NCBI GenBank assembly: GCA_022563855.1 | Contig: JADFMN010000010.1 | Span: 54,674-118,673 of the forward strand | From: Armatimonadota bacterium | Lineage (GTDB): Bacteria; Armatimonadota; Fimbriimonadia; Fimbriimonadales; Fimbriimonadaceae | Direction of reading: 5' to 3' | Length of the DNA: 64,000 nt | Shown here: piece after piece, positions 53,098-61,638 of the stretch | How positions within the stretch are numbered: the first letter of the stretch is position 1 | Layout of the letters: the number at the start of each line of letters is the position of its first letter | Made by a program: the position numbers and the translations under genes | The notes under the pieces: generated by a model | What the model was told of the DNA's origin: nothing | Databases searched by the model: none | What the model saw: only the letters and a program-made list of their open reading frames with translations

Positions 53098-53257
53098 CGG
53101 GTGGCACTGTTGTTCGGATGCGTGTGCCGAACGGCGGTGGGTGAGGGCAGTTGCAACCGCCACAGCAGACCCAACAGCCAACGCAGCGCAAGCGAAGGGA
53201 GAGCCACGACGAAGAGCACCACGCGCACTACCTGACCTTCAGCTGCTATCGAAGAGC
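53098..53257 (+). repeat. ~150-nt dispersed repeat, copy C
   Basis: GCGGGTGGCACTGTTGTTCG through GGGCAGTTGCAACCGCCACA and CTGACCTTCAGCTGC, ending TATCGAAGAGCG. It is in direct orientation relative to copies A and B and lies 25 nt after the TlpA-like gene. Confidence 0.7.
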
Positions 53258-53337
53258 GTGTAATGGGTCAGTTTGAGCTTTCTATGCTATGGGGGATGCT
53301 CCCCTACCCTCTCTTGCCGATAATAGACGATTCGATC

Positions 53338-53844
53338 TCACCAGGGCCAGACGCGTCTTATCCGATCCAGAGGGCTCGGTGGCCGATTCCGCCACACAAT
53401 GATTACTGACCACGGCCCTGGATCACTTAGCTCAATATAATGCCCATATTCCTGAGCGACAGCCACTGCACGGACCTCAAAGTGGCTGCTGTCCAGGTAA
53501 AAATAGTGAACCCGGCTCCCGTCTTTGTAGATGTCTTGGCTTGACTCCCCGATACTTGGCCACTCTATGCTCGACCCAAACTCGTCCCGAATTCGAGCCG
53601 CAATCTCATCAATCTCCCTGTCATAGAGTAAAGGCGACCTATACGCAACAATTCGTTCCGATAGCACCGTGCTTGACCCCCATCGGGGTTCGAACTGGTC
53701 GAATCCGTACTCCTCGAACACCTCTTCGAGCGTCGCTGCCAGCCGAGCATCGGGAGTATTCGCCCCAATTAATGAGATAGTGCCGTATAACAGGGCGAAG
53801 AATCCGACCGCCCCAGCTATCCACCAGGCTTTGCGCTTCTTCAC
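53338..53844 (-). CDS. Small membrane-anchored protein, distant family A member
   Basis: 168 aa. K-K-R-K-A-W-W-I-A-G-A-V-G-F-F-A-L-L leads into one transmembrane helix. The following N-T-P-D-A-R-L ... E-E-V-F-E-E-Y-G-F aligns with A-T-P-D-K-L ... A-I-A-R-E-Y-G-F in the two family A proteins at 43.4 and 46.7 kb. C-terminal part is different and ends in basic/aromatic P-L-D-R-I-R-R-V-W-P-W. Function unknown. Confidence 0.68.
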   Translation of the reverse strand: MKKRKAWWIAGAVGFFALLYGTISLIGANTPDARLAATLEEVFEEYGFDQFEPRWGSSTVLSERIVAYRSPLLYDREIDEIAARIRDEFGSSIEWPSIGESSQDIYKDGSRVHYFYLDSSHFEVRAVAVAQEYGHYIELSDPGPWSVIIVWRNRPPSPLDRIRRVWPW

Positions 53845-54066
53845 AACACGGTGAGTATATCAAGTGCACGCCTGGCCCGGTTGTGTACGTTCAAACTGAC
53901 CCAAGACCGAAGAGTGAAACCTCCATTCCTCCAGACGGGCCAGGCACACGGCACCGAGTGGGTACCGCCACGTCCGGAGGCTTCGGCTTTCGTCCGCAAG
54001 AGTGCGACAAAGCCTCAGGACGCGACCGGCGGCTGGCGAGCGCACCCGGCTAGCCCGTCCTCGCTG

Positions 54067-54228
54067 CTATTCCGGTTCCCCTGTCGTGATCCCGTTCGCG
54101 CGGTCCGTTCTCCCCACCTCGATATCTAGCTGATCGGACTCGGCCTCATCTTCACTGACTTCGGCGCTACAGCCTCCAAGGAGTGTCAGCAACACGCCGA
54201 CAAGGACAAGTACGGCGATGATTCGCAT
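54067..54228 (-). CDS. 53-aa predicted lipoprotein
   Basis: A short gene: M-R-I-I-A-V-L-V-L-V-G-V-L-L-T-L-L-G-G-C with the lipobox Cys at residue 20, then an acidic tail (S-E-D-E-A-E-S-D-Q-L-D-I-E) ending in TAG. The signal is textbook; there is no clear ribosome binding site. Function unknown, perhaps a remnant of a longer lipoprotein. Confidence 0.55.
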   Translation of the reverse strand: MRIIAVLVLVGVLLTLLGGCSAEVSEDEAESDQLDIEVGRTDRANGITTGEPE

Positions 54229-54300
54229 GGGACGATTCTACACTAGGCTGGGGCGGCGACGGGTGACCAGGCTAACGGGTGGCACTGTTGTGCGAATGCG

Positions 54301-54350
54301 TGTCCCGCACAGCACCCCCTCCCTAACCCTCCCCCAAGGGGGAGGGAACT
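54301..54350. repeat. Palindromic CCCTCCCCC/GGGGGAGGG element
   Basis: CCCTCCCCC pairs with GGGGGAGGG across AA, preceded by CACCCCCTCCCTAACC. It resembles the inverted repeat at 14,244-14,282 in composition and lies downstream of the minus-strand membrane-protein gene. Confidence 0.5.
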
Positions 54351-54378
54351 GGGCACGAGCTTGGCACGACGGCATCCC

Positions 54379-54942
54379 TCAATCGCGGACCGGATTGTCC
54401 GCTTCCGATATTCCTTGCTCAGCTATCCATGACAACAGCTTGTCCTTCGCACCGTCTTCGCGTAGGTATCTGTCGTGGATGTGCAGCTCGGTTTGCCTCT
54501 TACCCTTGTGAGTGAGAGTCACGCAGTCCTTGTCGCGCCGCCAGTCCCAAAACTCAAGCGGTTCCAGCGCCAACAAGACAATCGACTTCTCGTCGTGAGC
54601 ACCGAACACGTCTTCCAAGTATGCGCCTGTTTCCGCGATCCTGATCCGCTGGCCCGTAAAACCCAACTTCTTCTTGTAGTACCAGTGGGGTAGGTCTCTG
54701 TGGCCAAAGTAGAGAGCCATGATCGTCGCCGGTACGGTTGTTATTAACAGTGCGATATCGCGCAGAAGGAACGGCAGTAGCCAGGTGCCAAGAGCAAACC
54801 ATGCAACAAACCAAGTCAACGCATAGCCTGATACCCCGTACCCTCCCTGAGCGACACTCTCCTCTTCACTGTTCAGAAAACGCCAGCTAAAGCAGAGGTC
54901 TTCTCCTTTGGTCTCCGCGGTGGGCGCAGCCTCGCTTCTCAC
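54379..54942 (-). CDS. Hypothetical membrane protein
   Basis: 187 aa. Two adjacent hydrophobic helices (about 42-60 and 62-82: W-F-V-A-W-F-A-L-G-T-W-L-L-P-F-L-L and I-A-L-L-I-T-T-V-P-A-T-I-M) are followed by a soluble C-terminal domain (I-R-I-A-E-T-G-A-Y-L-E-D-V-F). Family not recognised. Its start overlaps the aminotransferase stop by 4 nt, so it is coupled to that gene. Confidence 0.65.
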   Translation of the reverse strand: MRSEAAPTAETKGEDLCFSWRFLNSEEESVAQGGYGVSGYALTWFVAWFALGTWLLPFLLRDIALLITTVPATIMALYFGHRDLPHWYYKKKLGFTGQRIRIAETGAYLEDVFGAHDEKSIVLLALEPLEFWDWRRDKDCVTLTHKGKRQTELHIHDRYLREDGAKDKLLSWIAEQGISEADNPVRD

Positions 54943-55462
54943 CCAAGCGCCTCGCGCAGTATTCGCATATCGTCGTCATAGGAATCTGCGCTGAGCGGGC
55001 CGAACGAGAAGCGGACGAAGTGATCCAGACTGCTGGGCGCGGAGTCCGTTCGCGCCATATCGCAGAGACGTCCCGGCAAGATCCCCGCATCATGCTCGAA
55101 CAGGCGATCGTTAAACTCGTCGCCCGTCAGGCCCATCGGCAACTTGCCCCAATGATAGAAGCCGCCGGTTCCTGTATGAAGCTCGAAACCTAAGTCCGCG
55201 AGCCCGTCGCCGTACCGTTTTCTCTGCTCGCCATAGAATTTGCAAATTGCGCGACGGGCTTGAGTCACCCTCTCGCGCTGCAGCAGTCTCGTCACGTATA
55301 TCTGCGACGCCCGCGACACGCCGCCCATGCCGAACGACGAATAGTTGCGGAAAATCTCAATGTGTTTCTTCGACGCGACCGCCCATCCGATGCGCATCCC
55401 GGGCACCTGTAGGCCTTTGGTCGCCGCGCCAATGACGAAGATGTTGGTGTCGTCGATGTCGT
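54939..55462 (-). CDS. PLP-dependent class I/II aminotransferase, 5'-truncated at the contig junction
   Basis: About 174 C-terminal residues. The PLP lysine is in [17 protein letters not shown], a typical aminotransferase motif, followed by [19 protein letters not shown] and the C-terminal small domain ([17 protein letters not shown]). The N-terminal ~200 residues are missing. The frame stays open to 56,081 but that part is antisense to rplC and rplD, with no similarity to the family. The sequence therefore changes source near 55,445-55,465. Confidence 0.85.
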
Positions 55463-55470
55463 CGGAACCA
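55440..55470. other. Probable chimeric join between two genomes
   Basis: On the plus strand L3 homology ([14 protein letters not shown]) begins here; on the minus strand aminotransferase homology (D-D-T-N-I-F-V-I-G) ends here. The shared stretch GTCGTCGATGTCGTCGG is low-complexity and reads plausibly in both genes, so it could have served as microhomology for a misassembly. Confidence 0.75.
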
Positions 55471-55751
55471 CCAAGGGCAAAGGTTTCGCCGGCGTGGTGA
55501 AGCGGCACGGTTTCCATGGTGCTCCGGCGTCGCACGGGACGAAACATGCGCTCCGGCAGGGCGGTTCCATCGGGTCTGCCTGGCCACAACGTGTTTTTAA
55601 GGGAACGCGCATGGCCGGTCGCATGGGTTATAAGAACGTGACCGTAGGGAATCTTGAGGTGGTACACGTTGATCCCGATAAACATCTTTTGACTCTGAAA
55701 GGTGCGGTACCGGGCGCACGCGGGACACTTTTGGAAATCCGTGAGATATGA
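55449..55751 (+). CDS. rplC: Ribosomal protein L3, 5'-truncated
   Basis: About 100 C-terminal residues: [44 protein letters not shown] and L-K-G-A-V-P-G. They match the L3 C-terminal half, including the peptidyltransferase-proximal loop. The first ~100 residues are lost at the join. The stop overlaps rplD by 4 nt. Confidence 0.9.
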   Translation, partial: VVDVVGTTKGKGFAGVVKRHGFHGAPASHGTKHALRQGGSIGSAWPQRVFKGTRMAGRMGYKNVTVGNLEVVHVDPDKHLLTLKGAVPGARGTLLEIREI

Positions 55752-56545
55752 AAGTGAAGTTGTACACGCAAACAGGAAAAGCAAAAGGCACCGTCGATCT
55801 CCCCGACGAGATTTTCGACGTTCCGATGAATGCTGACCTTCTCCATCAGGCGGTGCGTGTTGCCACTTCGCGCAGGCGACGTACCCTTGCCCATGCGAAA
55901 GATCGCAGTGAAGTACGTGGAGGAGGACGCAAGCCGTGGAGACAGAAAGGAACCGGCCGTGCGCGTCACGGCTCGATCCGTTCACCTCTGTGGCGTGGTG
56001 GCGGAGTGACGTTCGGTCCAAGAAACGATCAGCATTTCGCGCGCAGTCTACCGCAGGCGATGCGTCGTAAGGCGTTGGCAATCGCGCTTTCGGCGAAGGC
56101 GCGAGAGGGAGAGATCGCCGTTCTTGAAAAAATCGAACTCGCCGAGGCGAAGACGAAATACATGGCAGAAGTGGTCAAGAGTATCTCGACAGGTGTGTTC
56201 GGTGTAGATACTGCGAAGCGAAAGCCGACGATACTTGTGGCGACCGCCCGACGTGACGAGAAGTTGACGCGTGCCTCGCGCAACCTCCCCGGCCTGCGTG
56301 AACGCCCAGCGAAGGATCTTAACGTGATCGATGTGCTCTCTTCTCGTTATCTCGTTTTCTCCAAAGACGCCATTCCTTTCTTTGAGGACCGCATGCGTGT
56401 TCGCAGGGAGAAGCCGGAAAAGACAAGAACGAGCGTGGTGAAGCGGACCAGGCGGGTGGCGACAAAGGCGCGGCAGGTAGAGAAGTCCAAAGCTAAAAGC
56501 TCTCCGTCCCCTGGCCGGAAAGGCGGACAAGTAAAGGCGAGATGA
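55748..56545 (+). CDS. rplD: Ribosomal protein L4 with extended C-terminus
   Basis: 265 aa. L4 core (about 1-205) with the conserved loop [23 protein letters not shown] that lines the exit tunnel, then L-N-V-I-D-V-L. Residues about 215-265 are an unusual Lys/Arg/Ser-rich extension ([15 protein letters not shown]). Extensions like this occur in Patescibacteria and elsewhere. It is preceded by rplC with an ATGA overlap. Confidence 0.95.
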   Translation: MKVKLYTQTGKAKGTVDLPDEIFDVPMNADLLHQAVRVATSRRRRTLAHAKDRSEVRGGGRKPWRQKGTGRARHGSIRSPLWRGGGVTFGPRNDQHFARSLPQAMRRKALAIALSAKAREGEIAVLEKIELAEAKTKYMAEVVKSISTGVFGVDTAKRKPTILVATARRDEKLTRASRNLPGLRERPAKDLNVIDVLSSRYLVFSKDAIPFFEDRMRVRREKPEKTRTSVVKRTRRVATKARQVEKSKAKSSPSPGRKGGQVKAR

Positions 56546-56560
56546 ATTAGGATCTGCATT

Positions 56561-56944
56561 ATGGCGATTTTTCCCAGAACGAAGAAAAGCGATCAGTCCA
56601 AGCAGGACGAAGTCCCTAAAACAGATTCCCGCAAGAGGCGAAGTCGTGTCGGGCGGGGCGAGGCGATCGCCTATCGTGTTCTCCTGCGCCCGCATGTCAC
56701 TGAGAAGGCAGGACGTCTCTCCTCACTCAACCAGTACGTGTTCCAAGTGCGGCAGAGCGCGACGAAACCCGAGATCAAGCAGGCGATTTTTGAGGTTTAC
56801 GGGATTCGACCTACGCGCGTTTCGACAGTGCGTATTCCGCGAAAGCGAAGGCGTTTGGGGAGAAGCGAAGGTTGGGTGTCTGGCTACAAGAAGGCGATGA
56901 TTACCCTTCCGGAGGGGAAGAGTATCGACGTGTTGCCGAAGTAA
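56561..56944 (+). CDS. rplW: Ribosomal protein L23
   Basis: 127 aa, longer than the usual ~95-100 because of a basic ~35-residue N-terminal extension. The core has L-L-R-P-H-V-T-E-K-A-G and Y-V-F-Q-V-R-Q-S-A-T-K-P-E-I-K-Q-A-I-F-E-V-Y-G, which is diagnostic. It docks at the exit tunnel where trigger factor and SRP bind. Confidence 0.95.
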   Translation: MAIFPRTKKSDQSKQDEVPKTDSRKRRSRVGRGEAIAYRVLLRPHVTEKAGRLSSLNQYVFQVRQSATKPEIKQAIFEVYGIRPTRVSTVRIPRKRRRLGRSEGWVSGYKKAMITLPEGKSIDVLPK

Positions 56945-56952
56945 AAATTATC

Positions 56953-57786
56953 ATGAAACTTCATCGGCCAACGAGCCCAGGAAGGCGCGGGATGTCTGTT
57001 CCCGACTTCTCGACTATCACGAAGAAGCGACCCGAGAAAAGTCTGACGCGCGGGAAGCGCCGCAGCGGAGGGCGAAACAACACGGGCCGTACCACCGCGC
57101 GATTTCGAGGCGGCGGTCACCGAAGGCTTCTGCGTGAGGTGGAGTTCGGACAGCGGAAGCTCGGGGTGCCGGGCGTTGTGGAAGCTATCGAATATGATCC
57201 CAACCGCACGGCATTTTTGGCCCTCATTCGTTACCGGGATGGCGACCGGCGCTACATCCTCGCAACGGAGGATCTCAGTGTTGGCGACCCGGTGCTTGTT
57301 GATGAGAAGACGCCGCTTCAGTCCGGTAACCGACTTATGCTGAAGCACATTCCTGTGGGAATCGAGATCCACAACATCGAGCTCTTTCCCGGTAAAGGGG
57401 GAAAGACCGTACGCTCAGCAGGTTCCTCTGCGCGGATCCTCACACATGAAGGCGGGTATGCGCACATCCGACTGCCTTCCAGCGAAGTGAGGCGTATCCC
57501 CGAGGATGCCTTCGCTTCCATCGGGTTGGTGTCGAATGCAGAGTGGTCTTCGGTGACGATCGGTAAAGCGGGTCGTGCCCGTTGGATGGGGCGCCGTCCC
57601 CATGTTCGCGGATCTGCGATGAACCCCGTGGACCATCCGCATGGCGGGGGCGAGGGCAGGGCGGGCATCGGGTTGAAATATCCAAAGACCCCGTGGGGGA
57701 AGCACGCACTCGGCGTGAAGACGCGTCATAAGAAAAAGTCGTCGAATCGGCTTATTATCCAGCGTCGTAAGAAGAAACGCAGGTAG
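56953..57786 (+). CDS. rplB: Ribosomal protein L2
   Basis: 277 aa from ATG 56,953, 8 nt after the rplW stop; the frame is open further upstream but inside rplW. Conserved: [19 protein letters not shown]-x-A-x-L-A-L-I-R-Y equivalent (F-L-A-L-I-R-Y), and the catalytic-centre-proximal [17 protein letters not shown] with the conserved histidine. Basic C-terminus K-K-K-R-R. Confidence 0.96.
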   Translation: MKLHRPTSPGRRGMSVPDFSTITKKRPEKSLTRGKRRSGGRNNTGRTTARFRGGGHRRLLREVEFGQRKLGVPGVVEAIEYDPNRTAFLALIRYRDGDRRYILATEDLSVGDPVLVDEKTPLQSGNRLMLKHIPVGIEIHNIELFPGKGGKTVRSAGSSARILTHEGGYAHIRLPSSEVRRIPEDAFASIGLVSNAEWSSVTIGKAGRARWMGRRPHVRGSAMNPVDHPHGGGEGRAGIGLKYPKTPWGKHALGVKTRHKKKSSNRLIIQRRKKKRR

Positions 57787-57788
57787 AT

Positions 57789-58088
57789 ATGGGACGTTCA
57801 CTGAAGAAAGGACCATTCACTGACGAGAAGCTTCTCAAGAAGGTTCGTGCGCTCAAGCGCGGTGATCAGACCGTCATCAAGACGTGGTCGCGTGCGTCCA
57901 TGATCGCACCCGAGATGGTTGGTTTTACTATCGGTGTCCACAACGGAAAGGAGCATATCCCCGTTTTCATCACTGAGGATATGGTTGGTTTCCGGCTTGG
58001 GGAGTTTTCGCCGACGCGGAAGTTCGTCCGGCACGGTGGGAAGCTCCAGAAACAGGTCGAGGAGAAGACGCGAGCGAAGAGCACGTAG
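57789..58088 (+). CDS. rpsS: Ribosomal protein S19
   Basis: 99 aa. [33 protein letters not shown] and G-E-F-S-P-T-R-K-F are universal S19 blocks (S19 has the same order in the head of 30S). Two bases after rplB. Confidence 0.96.
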   Translation: MGRSLKKGPFTDEKLLKKVRALKRGDQTVIKTWSRASMIAPEMVGFTIGVHNGKEHIPVFITEDMVGFRLGEFSPTRKFVRHGGKLQKQVEEKTRAKST

Positions 58089-58105
58089 AACTCTCTGGTT
58101 TGCTT

Positions 58106-58624
58106 ATGCAAGTGACTGCGAAACTGCGTTATCTAAATATGAGTCCCCGAAAAGTTCGCCGAGTGGCAAGGCTCCTCCCGGGGCTTCCTGTGGGACGTGC
58201 GGAAGCTGAGCTCAGCGCGCGAAGTGAACTCGCCGCGAAGCCACTCAAGAAGCTTCTGCAGTCCGCGGTCGCTAACGCCCGCTCGCTCACCGACGTCGCA
58301 CCCGAGCAGATGCACGTGCTTTCGTGTCGTGTCGATCAAGGACCGACGTTGAAGCGCTTTCGCCCGCGTTCTCGAGGAATGGTGCATCCCATTGGGCGAC
58401 GGACGAGCCATGTCTTCATCGCTTTACGCATGCCGGATACGGAACGGAAGCAGAAGGTAGAGGTAAAAGCCGCGACGTCAGTACCGCAAGAGGAAGTCGG
58501 AGAAGAGGGTACGCGTGATCGAGATCGTGGGCTGCGGCCGACGAAAAAGGGCGAGGAGAAGAAAAAGGCACGCCTACGGACGCCGAAGATCGGTCGTCGT
58601 ATCTTCCGCAGGAAATCAGTGTAA
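58106..58624 (+). CDS. rplV: Ribosomal protein L22 with long C-terminal extension
   Basis: 172 aa from ATG 58,106 (a TTG two codons upstream is less likely). Core (about 1-112): Y-L-N-M-S-P-R-K-V-R-R-V-A-R, S-A-V-A-N-A-R-S and L-K-R-F-R-P-R-S-R-G. The last ~60 residues are a charged tail (E-E-V-G-E-E-G-T-R-D-R-D-R, then K-K-G-E-E-K-K-K). L22 tails of this sort occur in CPR bacteria, in part replacing lost proteins. Confidence 0.94.
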   Translation: MQVTAKLRYLNMSPRKVRRVARLLPGLPVGRAEAELSARSELAAKPLKKLLQSAVANARSLTDVAPEQMHVLSCRVDQGPTLKRFRPRSRGMVHPIGRRTSHVFIALRMPDTERKQKVEVKAATSVPQEEVGEEGTRDRDRGLRPTKKGEEKKKARLRTPKIGRRIFRRKSV

Positions 58625-58642
58625 ATTGTAGGCAGAACGATT

Positions 58643-59344
58643 ATGGGCAATAAGGTTCATCCAATTGCATTTCGGCTCGGCGTGAACCGCGGGTGGTCCT
58701 CGCGTTGGTTCTCGACGCGTTTATTCAAACAGTATCTTCGTGAAGATGTTCTGCTTTTGCAGTGGTTGCGCAAGAAAGTACGCCGTGCGTATGTCACCGA
58801 GGTGAACATAGAACGTTTGAGTGGAGGAAAACTTGAGTTGACGATCTATACTGCCCGCCCCGGTATTCTTATCGGGAGAGGAGGAGGTGGCATTGAAGAA
58901 CTACGTAAGGCGGTACGCGAGAAGCTCTCCGAGATCCGCGGAGAGCCGATGGAGGAAGAGATCCGTATCGAGGTACAGGACGTGCGAAACCCCGACGCGC
59001 ATGCCGCCGTCCTCGCGCAGTCGATTGCCGAGCAACTCGAACGACGCCTACCGTTCCGCCGTATAATCAACCGTACCTTGGAGCGAGCGCTCGTCGCTAA
59101 GGGCGTCGAGGGGGCCAAGATTCAGATTAGCGGACGCCTCGGTGGCATGGAGATGTCGCGGCGCGAATGGGTCAAAGGCGGAAAAGTGCCGTTGCAGACG
59201 ATTCGTGCCGATATCGATTACGTGCAAGATGAAGCGTACACTACGTGGGGCGTGATAGGAGTAAAAGTGTGGTTGTACAAGGGGGAGGTATTCGAGGAAA
59301 AGAAGAAAAAACGCCAAGGTGAGCAAATTCATGAGCGACCGTAA
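58643..59344 (+). CDS. rpsC: Ribosomal protein S3
   Basis: 233 aa. N-terminal G-N-K-V-H-P-I-A-F-R-L-G, KH domain I-L-I-G-R-G-G-G-G-I-E-E-L-R (about 75-88), and the C-terminal G-A-K-I-Q-I-S-G-R-L-G-G-M-E-M-S-R-R-E. It lies at the mRNA entry site of 30S. Confidence 0.96.
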   Translation: MGNKVHPIAFRLGVNRGWSSRWFSTRLFKQYLREDVLLLQWLRKKVRRAYVTEVNIERLSGGKLELTIYTARPGILIGRGGGGIEELRKAVREKLSEIRGEPMEEEIRIEVQDVRNPDAHAAVLAQSIAEQLERRLPFRRIINRTLERALVAKGVEGAKIQISGRLGGMEMSRREWVKGGKVPLQTIRADIDYVQDEAYTTWGVIGVKVWLYKGEVFEEKKKKRQGEQIHERP

Positions 59345-59356
59345 GGGTTTATATCT

Positions 59357-59776
59357 ATGCTTTTCCCAAAGAAAATGAAGCATCGGAAGTGGCACAAAGT
59401 CCGCGCGCGCGCGGTACGTTCCGGCCGTGGCACGACACTCGCGTTCGGTAATTACGGCTTGAAAGCAGTAGAGGGCGCGCGCATCACCTCGCGGCAGCTT
59501 GAAGCCTCGAGGCGTGTGATTGTGCGCGCCGTGCGCAAACGCGGGAAAATGTGGATCCGAATTTTTCCAGACCATCCCGTTACCCGAAAGGGCAATGAGG
59601 TGCCGATGGGTGGAGGGAAGGGCGCCGTCGACCACTACGTCGCACCCGTGAAGCCGGGGCGCGTCCTCTTCGAGGTGGATGGGATTCCCGAGGAGATCGC
59701 ACGTGAAACTTTCCGCCTTGCCGGCCACAAACTTCCTCTCAAGACCTTGTTTGTGAAGCGCGAGGGAAAATCATGA
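59357..59776 (+). CDS. rplP: Ribosomal protein L16
   Basis: 139 aa. M-L-F-P-K-K-M-K-H-R-K-W-H-K, F-G-N-Y-G-L-K-A, I-F-P-D-H-P-V-T-R-K and P-M-G-G-G-K-G are diagnostic. Its stop overlaps the rpmC start (ATGA). Confidence 0.96.
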   Translation: MLFPKKMKHRKWHKVRARAVRSGRGTTLAFGNYGLKAVEGARITSRQLEASRRVIVRAVRKRGKMWIRIFPDHPVTRKGNEVPMGGGKGAVDHYVAPVKPGRVLFEVDGIPEEIARETFRLAGHKLPLKTLFVKREGKS

Positions 59777-59967
59777 AAGCACAGGAAATCCGAACGAAGA
59801 AGGATGCAGAACTCGTACGCGATCTTGCCGAAACGCGCGAACAGCTTCGGCAAGCGCGTTTCGAGCTGGCTGCGGGGCGCGTGAAGAATATCCGTATTGT
59901 TCAGGAGTTGAGGCGCACGATCGCGCGCATTCTCACAGCCCTTGCGGAACGGAAGCAATCTGCGTAG
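59773..59967 (+). CDS. rpmC: Ribosomal protein L29
   Basis: 64 aa, two-helix protein: L-V-R-D-L-A-E-T-R-E-Q-L-R-Q-A-R-F-E-L-A-A-G, then V-K-N-I-R-I-V-Q-E-L-R-R-T-I-A-R-I. Normal length. Coupled to rplP by ATGA. Confidence 0.92.
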   Translation: MKAQEIRTKKDAELVRDLAETREQLRQARFELAAGRVKNIRIVQELRRTIARILTALAERKQSA

Positions 59968-59979
59968 AGTATTCCAGGT

Positions 59980-60312
59980 ATGCCCGAGGAGACATCTCTT
60001 AAAGAAGCGAATAAAGAAGCGAAGCACCGCAGGCGCGTGCGCGGCGTCGTGGTGCGCTCAGCAATGGAGAAGACGGTGACGGTTCAGGTGGAACGGCTTT
60101 TCCGACATCCACGCGTGGGGCGGGTGATGCGGCGTTCACGGAAGTTCCTCGTGCATGACGCGCAAGGCCGTGCACATCTGGGTGACACCGTGCTTATCGA
60201 GGAGACGCGGCCACGCTCGCGGCGGAAACGCTGGAAGGTGGTCGACGTACTTGAGCGAGCAGTGACGCCAGGAGAGCAGGACGAGGTAATAGAGGAGACT
60301 TCTCGTGTATGA
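59980..60312 (+). CDS. rpsQ: Ribosomal protein S17
   Basis: 110 aa, longer than the ~85 of E. coli because of N- and C-terminal tails. Core: [39 protein letters not shown]. The stop overlaps rplN. Confidence 0.94.
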   Translation: MPEETSLKEANKEAKHRRRVRGVVVRSAMEKTVTVQVERLFRHPRVGRVMRRSRKFLVHDAQGRAHLGDTVLIEETRPRSRRKRWKVVDVLERAVTPGEQDEVIEETSRV

Positions 60313-60674
60313 TCCAGCCTCAATCTATACTCAAAGTTGCCGATAATAGTGGTGCCAAGCGCATTCAGTGCATCACTGTTCTTGGCAGTACAGGACGCCG
60401 TTACGCACAGCTCGGTGACCTCATTGTGGCATCCGTCAAGCTTGCCGAGCCTCGCAAGAGCGTGAAGAAGGGACAGGTGGTGCGTGCAGTCATCGTTCGG
60501 CAGAGACGGCCGTACCGGAGAAGCGACGGCTCCTCCATTCGTTTTGATGAGAATGCGGCAGTCATTGTCGACGGCCATGAGCCGCGAGGGGGACGCATCT
60601 TCGGACCCGTAGCGCGCGAGCTGCGCGAGCGAGGATTTCGTAAGATCGTTTCGCTTGCACCGGAAGTGCTGTAG
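60309..60674 (+). CDS. rplN: Ribosomal protein L14
   Basis: 121 aa. [36 protein letters not shown] and [13 protein letters not shown]. Typical length. Confidence 0.96.
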   Translation: MIQPQSILKVADNSGAKRIQCITVLGSTGRRYAQLGDLIVASVKLAEPRKSVKKGQVVRAVIVRQRRPYRRSDGSSIRFDENAAVIVDGHEPRGGRIFGPVARELRERGFRKIVSLAPEVL

Positions 60675-60675
60675 T

Positions 60676-60987
60676 ATGCTCAAGATCAAAAAGGGAGATA
60701 CCATTTATGTCATTACTGGCAAGGACCGTGGGAAGACCGGGAAGGTTTTGCGTGTGTCACCGACCAAAGGACGTATTATGGTGGAGGGCATCGCACTCCA
60801 GACGCGGCACCGGCGACCTCGACGCGCAGGAGAGAAGGGGCAGCGTGTGACTATTCCCGGTATGGTTGATATCTCGAACGTGAAGCTTCTGTGTGCGACA
60901 TGCAACAAGCCGACGCGCGTTGGTATGCACATCGAAGGTGGCCGCAAGCAGCGCGTCTGTAAGAAGTGTGGAGCGTCTGTTTCGTAG
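60676..60987 (+). CDS. rplX: Ribosomal protein L24
   Basis: 103 aa from ATG 60,676, one base after the rplN stop. KOW-type start: K-I-K-K-G-D-T-I-Y-V-I-T-G-K-D-R-G-K-T-G. The C-terminal half has four cysteines (L-C-A-T-C-N-K-P and V-C-K-K-C-G), a zinc-binding variant of L24 seen in several lineages. Confidence 0.94.
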   Translation: MLKIKKGDTIYVITGKDRGKTGKVLRVSPTKGRIMVEGIALQTRHRRPRRAGEKGQRVTIPGMVDISNVKLLCATCNKPTRVGMHIEGGRKQRVCKKCGASVS

Positions 60988-60996
60988 TATTGGGAT

Positions 60997-61557
60997 ATGG
61001 AAATAATGAGTGGCCAAAAACTACGCGACGGGCTCTTAAAGAGTCTTGGGCGCACGAACCCTTTCGCGTTACCGCGTATTGATCGCGTCGTCGTCAATAC
61101 CGGCGTGGGGAAGCGTGCCGTTGCCGGCGGGAAGAAGGTACTCGAGCCCTTAGTGAAGGATCTTGCACGTATCACGGGACAGCAACCAGTCGTGCGCCCG
61201 GCGCGCAAGTCCGTGGCTTCCTTCAAGTTGCGCGAGGGCATGCCTGCGGGGCTCATGGTGACGCTGCGCGGAAAAGCAGCGGACGATTTCCTCACACGCC
61301 TTATCCGCCTCACCTTGCCGCGCATGCGTGATTTCCGCGGCATCCCGCTTCGATCCATCGATGAGGGCGGTAATCTTACCATCGGTATTTCCGAGCAGAC
61401 GATTTTTCCAGAAACGGACGAGGATCCTACGGGAATCAGTTTTGGCTTTGAAATCACGATTGTGACGACTGCGCAGAACCGCGAAGAAGCCGAGACGCTT
61501 TTTCGGCTCATGGGATTTCCGCTTCAAGGTGACCAACGACAAACGACTGACAACTAA
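60997..61557 (+). CDS. rplE: Ribosomal protein L5
   Basis: 186 aa. N-T-G-V-G-K-R, P-L-V-K-D-L-A-R-I-T-G-Q-Q-P-V-V-R-P-A-R-K-S-V-A-S-F-K-L-R and the D-x-R-G-I-P-L block are conserved. The last ~9 residues (G-D-Q-R-Q-T-T-D-N) are encoded by a low-complexity ACAAAC/GACAAC stretch that continues into the spacer and are probably not functional. Confidence 0.95.
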   Translation: MEIMSGQKLRDGLLKSLGRTNPFALPRIDRVVVNTGVGKRAVAGGKKVLEPLVKDLARITGQQPVVRPARKSVASFKLREGMPAGLMVTLRGKAADDFLTRLIRLTLPRMRDFRGIPLRSIDEGGNLTIGISEQTIFPETDEDPTGISFGFEITIVTTAQNREEAETLFRLMGFPLQGDQRQTTDN

Positions 61558-61630
61558 CAACAAGTTTTCGTCTATGGCTCATTTCATTTGTCGTTACGCT
61601 GTCGTAGGTTGTAAGTCGTAGGTTGTGGGT
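61538..61630. repeat. Low-complexity inverted-repeat spacer between rplE and rpsZ
   Basis: GACAAACGACTGACAACTAA runs into GTTGTAAGTCGTAGGTTGTG on the other side; the two sides are imperfectly complementary. It is the only spacer over 20 nt in this operon. It may be a mobile CPR minisatellite. Confidence 0.45.
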
Positions 61631-61638
61631 TACGAAGT

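Noticed and set aside
55463..56081. N-terminal extension of the aminotransferase up to 56,081
   Set aside because: It runs antisense to rplC and rplD, has no aminotransferase similarity, and lies beyond the probable junction.
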